From the NCBI GenBank assembly GCA_045645205.1, contig JAZRIJ010000084.1, positions 1 to 15,495 of the forward strand: a stretch of DNA of 15,495 bases. The letters run 5' to 3'. Below the pieces are notes generated by a model, which was given only the letters and a program-made list of their open reading frames with translations, did no database searches and was not told the DNA's origin. Source of the stretch: RGIG1995 sp045645205. GTDB taxonomy: Bacteria > Bacillota > Clostridia > Oscillospirales > CAG-272. Of the stretch, positions 1 through 8,900 are shown in pieces (the stretch's first letter is position 1; each line of letters starts with the position of its first letter). The translations under genes were made by a program, and so were the position numbers.

Positions 1-1842
1 GATGAGGATGAGCTGAAAAACATGTATGGAGAAGAGGAAGCCCAGAAGATAGAGACCCAGCTTGATATTGATGTTCAGGAATATCTCAAGGATGAAAGAA
101 AAGAAGTAAAAACAGCAAAGATGGCTGAAGAATTTACATCACCATCTCAGACCAAGGAGATATTTGCAAGGTACAGGAAAGAGCATAAACTCAGCCTTTT
201 GAAGCTTGTAGGTTGTTTTGGAGTATTATTTGTTGCATTTATTTACGAAAATCTTTCCGTGTTTGGCGGAAGTCTTCCCGGAGCTTTAAACCAGCAGAAT
301 TATCCTGTTGTTTACATTCTTGTAAGTCTTCAGCTTTTGGTGATTGCGGGAGCACTTGCATGGGATGAGATATACAAGGGTATAAGAGCGCTGTTTGCAA
401 TGCGGCCGCTTCCCGAAAGCATAACGGCAGTTGTTGCTGTTACATCAGCGGTGTATCATATCGCGCATTGTTTTATGTCAGAAACAGACCCATCTGTTGC
501 GCTCTATGTTTTCCCTGCAATATTGTGTATTTTTATAACACTTATATATGACTTCTTTAATTTAAAGAGAGAAATATTTAGCTTTAACATAGTTGCGTCA
601 AAGAGACTTAAATATACAATAACTCATGTTGACGACGATAATGCAAGGCTTGAAAACGAAGCGTTTGGCGACTACCTTTCCGAAGAGGAAGAGGTATCTA
701 TGTTTAAGATAGGCAAGACAGGCTTTGTAAAAGGTTTTTATGACAGAATGAATTATTATTCAAGAAGTAACTCTGTTATAAGCGTTCTTCTTTCGGTTGC
801 AGTGGCTTTGGGACTTGTGTTCTTTATTATATCAACGGTCGTATATGATGTTAAGACAGCGTTTTCTTTTGGTTATCTTGCCTTCCTTATGGCTATTCCC
901 TGTTGTGCATTGATTTCTCTCAGTTTGCCGTTTTACAGAGCATCAAAGAAAGCTTTTGATGATGACAGCGCAATTATAGGAACTGTATCCCTTGATGAAT
1001 ATGCTCGTGCGAACACGCTTTCGTTTGATGATAAAGACGTATTTCCCTCATACGGAGTAAAGGTTAAGAGCATAAAGGTGTACGGAGAAAGCCGTATTGA
1101 TAAGATATTATATAATTCTGCAAGTATATTTAAGATTATAGGCGGTCCTCTTTCTGATGTGTTTGATACAGCGACACACGATTTGGGCAACTCGGAGAAT
1201 ATAGAGATAATTGAGATAGCAAAAGACGGTATTGAGGCGCTTATTGACGGTCAGCATGTATATCTCGGTAAGGCATCATATCTTAAGGCTAACAGTTATA
1301 TGCCCATAACGGAACTGGATGATGATGCTCTTGAAACGAGCGGTGAGGCAAGTATTATGTACATGGTTTGTGATGACGTTGTTTCTGCGAAGATGTACGT
1401 TCAATACACTATCGACCCCGACTTTGAGTTTGCTTTGAGAAAGCTTTACAAGGCAGGAATTTGTATTGGAATAAAGACATTTGATCCCAATGTTGACGAC
1501 AAGCTTCTCGGAAGCAAGGTTAAGATTACAAAATATCCCGTAAGAATTCTTCGCTGTAAAAATCTTGAAGAGGTGACTGCTCCTCAGGATGAGGCAAACA
1601 GCGGTATTGTATCCAAGAGTGGTCCAAGGGCATTGCTTAATGCATTTGTTCTATGCTCAAAGGTGCTTTATGCAAACAAGACCAACATAACGGTAAAGCT
1701 TTTGTCAATTGCGTGCAGTATATTAATTATGGCATTTTTGCTTGTGTTCAGCAAGGTTGTATCCATTCCCTCGATATATGTTGTACTTTACCAATTGTTC
1801 TGGGTTATTCCCGTATATTTGATTTCTAAATTTTATGTGTAA
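1..1842 (+). CDS. Degenerate P-type ATPase-like membrane protein (5'-truncated by the window edge)
   Basis: The frame is open from base 1; the first Met (base 22) has no clear ribosome site, so the true start probably lies outside the window. Counting from that Met, an acidic/basic soluble head (1-55) is followed by hydrophobic segments at about 59-78, 94-114, 133-150, 158-178, 251-275 and 281-304, a soluble region (305-540), and two last segments (about 557-577, 581-604). The layout matches P1-type ATPases: IPCCAL (292-297) sits where the CPC membrane motif would be; SFDDKDVFP (334-342) replaces the phosphorylation motif FDKTGTLT; DGIEALIDGQHVYLG (402-416) resembles the nucleotide-domain GIEA..DG..V.VG stretch; YTIDPDFEFALRKLYKAGI (462-480) resembles the DxxRPxA...L...GI segment; TFDPN (486-490) replaces TGDN; no GDGxND is present. 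ATP-driven transport is therefore unlikely. The homology is inferred by eye; the role is unknown. Confidence 0.7.
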   Translation, partial: DEDELKNMYGEEEAQKIETQLDIDVQEYLKDERKEVKTAKMAEEFTSPSQTKEIFARYRKEHKLSLLKLVGCFGVLFVAFIYENLSVFGGSLPGALNQQNYPVVYILVSLQLLVIAGALAWDEIYKGIRALFAMRPLPESITAVVAVTSAVYHIAHCFMSETDPSVALYVFPAILCIFITLIYDFFNLKREIFSFNIVASKRLKYTITHVDDDNARLENEAFGDYLSEEEEVSMFKIGKTGFVKGFYDRMNYYSRSNSVISVLLSVAVALGLVFFIISTVVYDVKTAFSFGYLAFLMAIPCCALISLSLPFYRASKKAFDDDSAIIGTVSLDEYARANTLSFDDKDVFPSYGVKVKSIKVYGESRIDKILYNSASIFKIIGGPLSDVFDTATHDLGNSENIEIIEIAKDGIEALIDGQHVYLGKASYLKANSYMPITELDDDALETSGEASIMYMVCDDVVSAKMYVQYTIDPDFEFALRKLYKAGICIGIKTFDPNVDDKLLGSKVKITKYPVRILRCKNLEEVTAPQDEANSGIVSKSGPRALLNAFVLCSKVLYANKTNITVKLLSIACSILIMAFLLVFSKVVSIPSIYVVLYQLFWVIPVYLISKFYV

Positions 1843-1845
1843 ATG

Positions 1846-1896
1846 AACTCGGGAGGGAGGTTGATTCCCTCCCGAGTTTACGAATATGCTTTTTTT
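1846..1896 (+). terminator. Strong hairpin with delayed T-run between two genes
   Basis: A perfect 13-bp stem (1846-1858 with 1866-1878, AACTCGGGAGGGA / TCCCTCCCGAGTT) with a 7-base loop starts 3 bases after the stop codon of the ATPase-like gene. A run of seven T (1890-1896) follows only after 11 more bases, just before the ribosome site of the next gene. It could be a weak or partial terminator, an attenuator, or a 3'-end stabiliser. Only about 30 bases separate the stem from the next start codon, too few for a separate promoter. Confidence 0.6.
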
Positions 1897-1908
1897 ACGG
1901 AGGACAAA

Positions 1909-3762
1909 ATGGAATTAGAAAATATATTGACAAAGGTTATGAAGCCGGGACGGTATATCGGTGGTGAATATGGACAGATTATTAAGGATAAGACCAAGAT
2001 GAATGCCCGTTTCGCCTTTTGCTTTCCCGATTCATACGAAATAGGAATGTCAAACCTCGGGATTCGTATACTCTACGGCGTACTGAACAACATGGAGGAT
2101 GTTTGGTGTGAGAGAGTTTATGCTCCGTGGGAGGATATGGAATACGAAATGAGAAAAAATAATATTTCTCTTTGGGCTGTCGAGAGCGGAGATCCTTTGG
2201 TTAATTTTGATTTTATTGGGTTTACGCTGCAATATGAGCTTTGTTATTCGAATGTGCTTAATATGCTTGATTTGGCAAGAATTCCCCTTTTATCAAAGGA
2301 TAGGGATGATTCTATGCCTATAGTTATAGGAGGTGGACCTTGTTCTTACAATGCCGAGCCTGTTGCTGATTTTTTTGATGTTTTTTTAATAGGTGAGGGC
2401 GAGGAGGCTTTGTGCGAGATTGTAACCCTATATAAAGAAATGAAGAAAAACGGTACATATACAAGAAAAGATTTCTTGCATGAGGCGGCAAAGTTAGAGG
2501 GATTTTATGTGCCCTCCCTTTACAATGTGAGCTACAATAAAGATGGAACAGTCAAGGCGTATACTCCTTTGTATGAAGATATTCCCGTTAAGATACGAAA
2601 GAGAATAATAAAGGATTTAGATAAGGTTTATTTCCCTGATAAACTCGTAATGCCTTATATCGAAACTATACATGACAGAATTATGCTTGAGGTGTACAGA
2701 GGGTGTATAAGAGGTTGCCGTTTTTGTCAGGCAGGTATGATTTACCGTCCCATAAGAGAAAAATCTCCCGAGGGTTTGAACGAACAGGCGAAATGTCTGT
2801 TTGAAAACACGGGTTATGATGAGATAGCGCTTTCGTCATTGAGTATAAGCGATTATTCAAGGATAGATAGCTTGACTGACAGCCTTCTTGAGTGGACAGA
2901 TGATAATATGGTCAGCCTTTCTTTGCCGTCGCTTCGGGCTGACAGCTTTACAAAGGAGCTTATGGATAAGATATCGTCTGTAAGAACGGGCGGACTGACC
3001 TTTGCACCGGAGGCGGGAACGCAGAGACTCCGTGATGCCATAAACAAGAACTTGTATGAGGAAGACCTGCTGAAAGCGTGTGATGTTGCTTTTAAGGCTG
3101 GCAAAACACAAGTTAAATTGTATTTTATGATGGGACTTCCGACCGAGGAATATGCTGATCTTGATGGTATACATGAGCTTGCAAAAAAGGTTGTTGATAC
3201 CTATTATGCAAATCCCGAAAGACCGAAAGGTAAGTCTCCGAAGGTTACTATCAGTGCCGCTTGTTTTATACCCAAGCCTTTTACGGCATTCCAGTGGGAA
3301 AAGCAGGAGGATATGGATATATTGCTTAAGAAACAGCAGTATATTCTTGGCACCATAACCGACAGAAAGGTTAAGTTTAACTATCACGATGCAAAGGTGT
3401 CAAGGCTTGAAGCTGTGTTTGCAAGGGGAGACAGGAAGCTTTGCCGTGTTATGCTTGAAGCGCATAAGGCGGGTATTAAGTTTGATGCATGGGACGAATA
3501 TTTCAGCTATGAAAAGTGGATGGAGGTATTCGATAAATGTGGTGTTGATCCTGCGTTTTATGCAAACCGTGAATTCGGTAAAGATGAGGTTCTGCCTTGG
3601 GATATTATCGACATCGGTGTAACAAAAGAGTTTCTTTTGAGAGAAAACAAAAAGGCGCACGAATCGAAGACAACACCTAACTGCCGTGAAAAATGCTCGG
3701 CATGCGGTGCAGATTGTTTGGGAGGTGAACAGACATGGTGCAACAAAAAACTCTCCGTGTAA
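1909..3762 (+). CDS. TIGR03960-type B12-binding/radical SAM protein
   Basis: The 617-residue protein has an N-terminal cobalamin-binding-like domain (about 30-170, with GGGPCSYNAEPVADFFD and GEGEEA) followed by a radical SAM core. The cluster motif is YRGCIRGCRFCQAG, with Cys 266, 270 and 273 (CxxxCxxC) expected to hold the [4Fe-4S] cluster that cleaves S-adenosylmethionine. A Cys-rich tail (NCREKCSACGADC) ends the protein, as is usual in this family. The frame stays open back to an ATG at 1843, but that stretch encodes the hairpin at 1846-1878; the ATG at 1909 has GGAGGA at 1899-1904 and gives the family-like N-terminus, so I chose it. It overlaps its TIGR03936 partner by 28 bases, which points to a joint function. 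The family's reaction is, to my knowledge, not established; RNA modification is a common guess. Confidence 0.88.
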   Translation: MELENILTKVMKPGRYIGGEYGQIIKDKTKMNARFAFCFPDSYEIGMSNLGIRILYGVLNNMEDVWCERVYAPWEDMEYEMRKNNISLWAVESGDPLVNFDFIGFTLQYELCYSNVLNMLDLARIPLLSKDRDDSMPIVIGGGPCSYNAEPVADFFDVFLIGEGEEALCEIVTLYKEMKKNGTYTRKDFLHEAAKLEGFYVPSLYNVSYNKDGTVKAYTPLYEDIPVKIRKRIIKDLDKVYFPDKLVMPYIETIHDRIMLEVYRGCIRGCRFCQAGMIYRPIREKSPEGLNEQAKCLFENTGYDEIALSSLSISDYSRIDSLTDSLLEWTDDNMVSLSLPSLRADSFTKELMDKISSVRTGGLTFAPEAGTQRLRDAINKNLYEEDLLKACDVAFKAGKTQVKLYFMMGLPTEEYADLDGIHELAKKVVDTYYANPERPKGKSPKVTISAACFIPKPFTAFQWEKQEDMDILLKKQQYILGTITDRKVKFNYHDAKVSRLEAVFARGDRKLCRVMLEAHKAGIKFDAWDEYFSYEKWMEVFDKCGVDPAFYANREFGKDEVLPWDIIDIGVTKEFLLRENKKAHESKTTPNCREKCSACGADCLGGEQTWCNKKLSV

Positions 3763-4397
3763 TGTTTGAAAAGACAGGTAAACTGCAGTATATTTCGCAC
3801 CTTGACTTGCTTCGGACAATGCAGACGGCGCTTCGCCGAGCCAAAGTCAAGATGATGTACTCCGAGGGTTTTAACCCCCATATGAAGATAACCTTTGCGC
3901 TTCCCCTTTCTATCGGAATTGAGAGTGTGTATGAGTTTATGGACATTAAGACCGACGGAAGCGTTAAGTGTGCTGACGTAAAAGAAAGCTTGGGTAAAAA
4001 TTTGCCGCCGGATATGAAAGTGCTCGATGTTTATGGAGCTGAAAGCAAGCTTACAGATATAAAATATGCGGCATATACGATATATCTTGATTACGGAGAT
4101 CGATCGAAACAGGCGGTAGAGATAGGCAAAAAAATATTTAACTCTCCGCTTACGGTAACCAAAAAGACAAAAAAAGGTGAAAAGGATATAGACATTCAAT
4201 CTCTGATCCATAAGATTGATGTAACGTATGAATTTGATTGCGCTATAATAAACTGCATACTTTGCGCCGATAGTGAGAATTATCTGAACCCATTTTATCT
4301 TACTGTGGCGCTTGACAAGGAATTGGGGTGTGAATTTATTCACAGGAAAGTAATGCGTAACGGTGCATATTTTGGTGATGGCAGTCTTTTTAAATAA
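3735..4397 (+). CDS. TIGR03936 / DUF2344 radical SAM-linked protein
   Basis: The 220-residue protein opens with RVMFEKTGKLQYISHLDLLR and continues with EGFNPHMKITFALPLSIGIES, both hallmarks of the DUF2344 family, which is almost always found beside or fused to TIGR03960-type radical SAM proteins. The start ATG has GGAGGTG (3721-3727) as ribosome site inside the end of the upstream gene; the 28-base overlap suggests translational coupling and a shared complex or pathway. No transmembrane segment or signal peptide is seen. In many Clostridia the next gene is ribonuclease G, but here the pyr promoter region follows directly. The molecular role is unknown. I see no convincing terminator in the 60 bases after the stop, only an all-A/T inverted repeat near 4393-4420. 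Confidence 0.87.
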   Translation: MVQQKTLRVMFEKTGKLQYISHLDLLRTMQTALRRAKVKMMYSEGFNPHMKITFALPLSIGIESVYEFMDIKTDGSVKCADVKESLGKNLPPDMKVLDVYGAESKLTDIKYAAYTIYLDYGDRSKQAVEIGKKIFNSPLTVTKKTKKGEKDIDIQSLIHKIDVTYEFDCAIINCILCADSENYLNPFYLTVALDKELGCEFIHRKVMRNGAYFGDGSLFK

Positions 4398-4460
4398 TTT
4401 GTTATTGTTCATATTATTTAATAAAATAAAAATATATGTTAAAAAGTGTATGTTTTTGTC

Positions 4461-4489
4461 TTGACTATTTTATATGTTTGTGTTATAAT
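4461..4489 (+). promoter_or_regulatory. Sigma-A promoter of the pyr operon
   Basis: TTGACT (4461-4466), a 17-base spacer and a perfect TATAAT (4484-4489). Transcription should start near 4495-4497, giving a leader of about 106 bases before pyrC. Confidence 0.88.
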
Positions 4490-4498
4490 AGATTAGAT

Positions 4499-4588
4499 AT
4501 GAATAAAAAGACATATCGACAGGGTTTCGATAACTTTTTAATACTGCAGACACTACGTCAACCTTGCCGAGCAAGGTTGATTTTTTGA
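4499..4588 (+). CDS. Possible leaderless 29-codon leader peptide of the pyr operon
   Basis: An ATG only 2-4 bases after the predicted transcription start opens a 29-codon frame. It reads through the whole attenuator hairpin and stops with TGA at 4586-4588, at the last T of the T-run. There is no room for a Shine-Dalgarno site, so translation would have to be leaderless. The geometry recalls E. coli pyrBI, where a ribosome translating the leader close behind RNA polymerase disrupts the terminator when UTP is scarce. The codon content is unremarkable and the peptide has no recognised domain. A chance open frame is quite possible. Confidence 0.25.
   Translation: MNKKTYRQGFDNFLILQTLRQPCRARLIF
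4514..4532 (+). promoter_or_regulatory. Leader hairpin with loop complementary to the attenuator
   Basis: TATCGA (4514-4519) pairs perfectly with TCGATA (4527-4532) around the 7-base loop CAGGGTT. That loop can pair (6 Watson-Crick pairs and one G-U) with AACCTTG (4560-4566), the left arm of the downstream terminator, so it could act as part of an antiterminator. No conserved PyrR-binding sequence (ARUCCNGNGAGGYU type) is seen. The pairing is visible in the sequence; the regulatory role is inferred. Confidence 0.4.
4558..4586 (+). terminator. Intrinsic terminator/attenuator in the pyr leader
   Basis: A perfect 10-bp stem, TCAACCTTGC (4558-4567) with GCAAGGTTGA (4571-4580), a 3-base loop CGA and six T (4581-4586). 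It lies between the promoter and the pyrC start, so it can only act as an attenuator of the operon it precedes. Confidence 0.85.
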
Positions 4589-4602
4589 AGAGGGCACGAA
4601 AA

Positions 4603-5886
4603 ATGAAATTGGTTTTGAAAGACGGATATGTATATAGCTCCGGTTCATTTCATAAGCAGACTGTTTGTATAACAGACGGTACCGTTACTTGTTTGGAAAG
4701 CCACCCCGAACATGACGGTTCTTTGTCTATTGATTGTTCTTCGTTTTATATTTTCCCCGGTTTCACCGATGTGCATGTGCATTTTCGTGAACCGGGTTTT
4801 TCTTATAAAGAAACGATAGTTACAGGTTCTCTTGCGGCGGCAAGGGGAGGATTTACCGATGTATGTACAATGCCAAATCTTAATCCTGCGCCAGATAGCC
4901 TTGAAAATCTGAAGATGCAGCTTGACATAATAAAAAAAGGTGCAGTTATAAATGTTCATCCTTTCGGGACGATAACTAAGGGGCAAAACGGTAATGAGCT
5001 TTCTGACATGGAAGATATGGCTGAAAAGGTTATCGGATTTTCGGATGACGGGCGGGGAGTACAGTCCGACGAAATAATGGAAGCTGCAATGATTAAGGCA
5101 AAAACCTTGGGGAAGATAATATCCGCCCACTGCGAAGATAACAGCCTGCTTTTCGGCGGTTACATACACGATGGGGAGTATGCAAAAAAACACGGACACA
5201 GAGGGATCTGCTCAGAGTCCGAATGGAAGCAGATAGAAAGAGATCTGAAACTGGTTGAAAAAACGGGATGCTCATATCATGTGTGCCATATATCTGCTAA
5301 AGAAAGTGTTGAGCTTATCAGAAGGGCTAAGAAAAAAGGTCTTGATGTTACCTGCGAGACGGCGCCGCACTATCTTATAATGAATGATATGATGCTACAG
5401 GAGGATGGGCGTTTTAAGATGAATCCTCCTATACGAAGTGAGGATGACAGAAAAGCGTTGGTTGAAGGCTTGCTTGACGGAACGGTTGATATGATAGCCA
5501 CAGACCACGCACCGCATTCCAGAGAAGAAAAATCTAAGGGACTTGTAGGCAGTAACATGGGCGTGGTCGGAATTGAAACAAGCTTTGCTGTAATGTATAC
5601 CTACCTTGTGAAAACAGGGGTTATAACCTTAGAAACGCTTATAGAGGTTATGTATGTAAACCCGTCAAAGAGGTTTAATATAGAAAAGGGTATTGAGGTC
5701 GGCAAAAGAGCAGACCTGACAATATTTGACTTAAATAAAAAATACAAGATAGATTCTGCTGATTTTAAGTCAAAAGGTGTTGCGACACCCTTTGAGAGAT
5801 ACGAGGTTTACGGTGAATGCAAGCTTACGATAGCAAACGGCAGAATCGCGTACAACGGCGGATTAAGTTTAAACGAAAACAATTAA
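4603..5886 (+). CDS. pyrC: Dihydroorotase, class I
   Basis: This cytosolic zinc enzyme of the amidohydrolase superfamily closes carbamoyl aspartate to dihydroorotate in UMP synthesis. The 427-residue protein shows TDVHVHFREPG with metal ligands His58 and His60, SDDGRGVQ (147-154), AHCEDNSLL with His176, CHISAKES with His229, the substrate-binding MNPPIRSEDDRKAL, and the catalytic TDHAPHS with Asp301. The frame extends back to a TTG at 4564, but that lies in the attenuator stem; the ATG at 4603, with the weak ribosome site GAAGAGGG (4587-4594), gives the normal N-terminus. It is the first gene of the operon, directly behind the attenuator, and is followed by carB after 15 bases. Confidence 0.96.
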   Translation: MKLVLKDGYVYSSGSFHKQTVCITDGTVTCLESHPEHDGSLSIDCSSFYIFPGFTDVHVHFREPGFSYKETIVTGSLAAARGGFTDVCTMPNLNPAPDSLENLKMQLDIIKKGAVINVHPFGTITKGQNGNELSDMEDMAEKVIGFSDDGRGVQSDEIMEAAMIKAKTLGKIISAHCEDNSLLFGGYIHDGEYAKKHGHRGICSESEWKQIERDLKLVEKTGCSYHVCHISAKESVELIRRAKKKGLDVTCETAPHYLIMNDMMLQEDGRFKMNPPIRSEDDRKALVEGLLDGTVDMIATDHAPHSREEKSKGLVGSNMGVVGIETSFAVMYTYLVKTGVITLETLIEVMYVNPSKRFNIEKGIEVGKRADLTIFDLNKKYKIDSADFKSKGVATPFERYEVYGECKLTIANGRIAYNGGLSLNENN

Positions 5887-5901
5887 TGGGGGTAAATAGA
5901 A

Positions 5902-8900
5902 ATGGCAAAGAGAACAGATTTAAAGAAGATTATGATTATAGGTTCTGGTCCTATAGTAATAGGTCAGGCGGCAGAATTTGACTATGCAGGAACACAGGCT
6001 TGTCTTGCTCTTAAGGAAGAGGGTTATGAGGTCGTACTTGTAAACTCCAACCCTGCTACCATTATGACGGATACAACAATTGCTGACAAGGTGTATATGG
6101 AGCCATTGACGCTTGAATATGTTGCGCGCATATTGAGATATGAACGCCCCGATGCCATCATCCCCGGAATAGGCGGTCAGACAGGACTTAACCTTGCTAT
6201 GCAGCTTGAAAAGAAGGGTATTCTTAAAGAATGTCAGGTTGAGCTTCTCGGAACAAGCAGTGAAAGTATAGAAAGAGCGGAAGACAGAGAGCTGTTCAAG
6301 GAGCTTTGTGAGGAGATTGGAGAACCTGTTATTGCTTCGAGAATAACCTACTCCGTTGACGAAGCGAAAACGGCGGCAAGAGAGATCGGATATCCTGTTG
6401 TACTTCGTCCTGCATTCACACTAGGCGGCACAGGCGGAGGTTTTGCTTACAACGAAGAAGAAATGGAAGAGCTTGCTGTAAATGCATTCAGACTTTCTCC
6501 CGTTAATCAGGTTCTTATAGAAAAGAGCGTTAAGGGTTATAAAGAAATTGAATTTGAGGTTATGAGAGACGGTAACGATACTGCAATTACAATATGTGGT
6601 ATGGAAAATATTGACCCGGTTGGCGTACACACGGGAGACTCTATCGTTGTTGCACCCATTATGACGCTTAATGAACATGACTTCAATATGCTTAAGAACA
6701 GCGCTTTGAAAATCATTCGCGCCCTTAAAATTGAGGGTGGCTGTAACGTTCAGTTTGCGCTTGACCCCAATTCGTCCGATTACTACCTTATTGAAGTTAA
6801 CCCCCGTGTATCCCGCTCCTCCGCGCTTGCATCAAAGGCAAGCGGCTATCCTATAGCAAAGGTAACAGCAAAGATTGCGGTTGGAATGACTCTTGAGGAA
6901 ATTAATATTGCAAACACAGATGCGGCATTTGAACCTTACCTTGACTATGTTGTTGCTAAGTTCCCGCGTTTCCCCTTTGATAAGTTTACAAACGCTCCTA
7001 ACTCTCTGGGCACACAGATGAAGGCGACAGGTGAAGTAATGGCAATAGGAAGTACGCTTGAGGAGTGTATGCTCAAGGCTGTCCGTTCTCTTGAAACGGG
7101 TGTTTGCCACTTCTATCACCATAAGTTTGACGATAAAACTATAGAACAGCTTGAAGAATATATTTCCGAATTTCGTGATGACAACATTTTTGCAATAGCG
7201 CAGCTTATGAGACTTGGAGTTTCAATTGAAGAGCTTTACAACATAACAAAGATTACTCCTTACTTCCTTGAAACAATTAAGAAAATTGTTGAACAGGAAA
7301 AAGTTATCGAGTCTAACCCTGGAAACCTTGATGTTTTAAAGGAAGCGAAGAAGACCGGTTTTTCAGATAAGTTTATTGCAAAGCTTTGGAAGATGGATGA
7401 AAAGGACATATGGAAAACAAGATTTGAGAATAAGATACTTCCTATATTTAAGATGGTTGATACCTGCCACACAGGTGCATACATTCCTTACTTCTATTCC
7501 AGCTACACAGGCGAGAACAAGTCTGTTGTTACAGACAACAAGAAGATAGTTGTTCTCGGTGCAGGTCCTATCCGTATCGGTCAGGGCGTAGAGTTTGACT
7601 ACTCTACAGTTCACGCGGTAACCACTATCAGAAACGCGGGTTATGAGTCGATTATAATAAACAACAATCCAGAGACGGTTTCCACAGACTATACAACAGC
7701 GGATAAGCTTTACTTTGAGCCTCTTACTCCCGAAGATGTAATGAATATCATTGTTTTTGAAAACTCCTATGAAGTTATTGCTTCTCTCGGCGGTCAGACT
7801 GCTATTAACCTTGCTGAACCTCTGCTCAACCGGGGTGTAAATATAATCGGTACGACGGTTGATGCAATTGAAAAGGCAGAAAACAGAGACTCGTTTGAAA
7901 AGATTCTTGAACAGCTTCACATTCCACAGCCTAACGGCAGAGCTGTTACTAATATTGAAGACGGTGTAAGAACAGCGCAAGAAATAGGTTATCCTGTGCT
8001 TGTACGTCCCAGCTTCGTGCTTGGCGGACGCGCAATGCAGATAGTTGCAGATGAAGAACAACTGAGACACTATCTCAAAACAGCCGTTGAGATAGACGAG
8101 GACAAGCCTGTCCTTGTTGACCACTACATTATGGGTAAAGAGGTTGAGGTAGACGCGATATGCGACGGAAGAGATGTATTTGTTCCCGGTATTATGGAGC
8201 TTGTTGAACGTACGGGTATCCACAGCGGTGACAGTATCAGCGTATATCCTGCATTTAGTATTTCGTCAAAGGTTAAGGGAATTATTCTTGACTACGCAAA
8301 GAAGCTTGGTCTCGGTCTTGGTATCGTTGGTCTTTATAATATTCAGTTTATTGTAGATGAAAACGAAAACGTATTTATAATCGAGGTCAATCCCCGTTCA
8401 TCCCGTACGGTTCCTTTCCTCTCTAAGTCAACTGGATACAGCTTGGCTGATATTGCAACAAATGTTATCCTTGGCAAGAGCTTGAAGGAACAGGGAATAT
8501 TTGATATGTATCCCGAAGAAAAGAAGAGATGGTACGTAAAGGTTCCGGTATTCTCTTTCTCCAAGATCAGAGGACTTGACACGTATCTGTCCCCCGAAAT
8601 GAAGTCAACCGGTGAAGCGATAGGTTACGATGACAAGCTTAATCGCGCGCTTTATAAGGCGCTTCAGGCATCTGGTATGCAGGTACAGAACTACGGAACG
8701 GTCCTTGTTACAATTGCCGATAAGGATAAGGAAGAAGCGTTACCTTATATTAGAAGATTTTACAATCTTGGCTTTAATATTGAGGCAACCATTGGAACTG
8801 CAAATTTTCTTAAGTCGCACGGTATAAAGACAAGAGTAAGAAACAAGATCAGCGATGACGATCAGGATATTCCTGAAGCGCTCCGTCAGGGACATATAGC

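Noticed and set aside
1843..1908. N-terminal extension of the radical SAM protein from an ATG at 1843
   Set aside because: The stretch encodes the hairpin, has no ribosome site, and a GGAGGA site sits before the ATG at 1909 that gives the family-like start.
3558..4412. Long minus-strand open frame opposite the DUF2344 gene
   Set aside because: Shadow frame with Cys/Phe/Arg-rich nonsense composition, no ribosome site and no family resemblance.
4564..4602. TTG start of pyrC at 4564
   Set aside because: It lies inside the attenuator stem; the ATG at 4603 yields the normal dihydroorotase N-terminus.
7363..8223. Long minus-strand open frame (286 codons) opposite carB
   Set aside because: Antisense shadow of a strongly conserved gene with implausible amino-acid composition.
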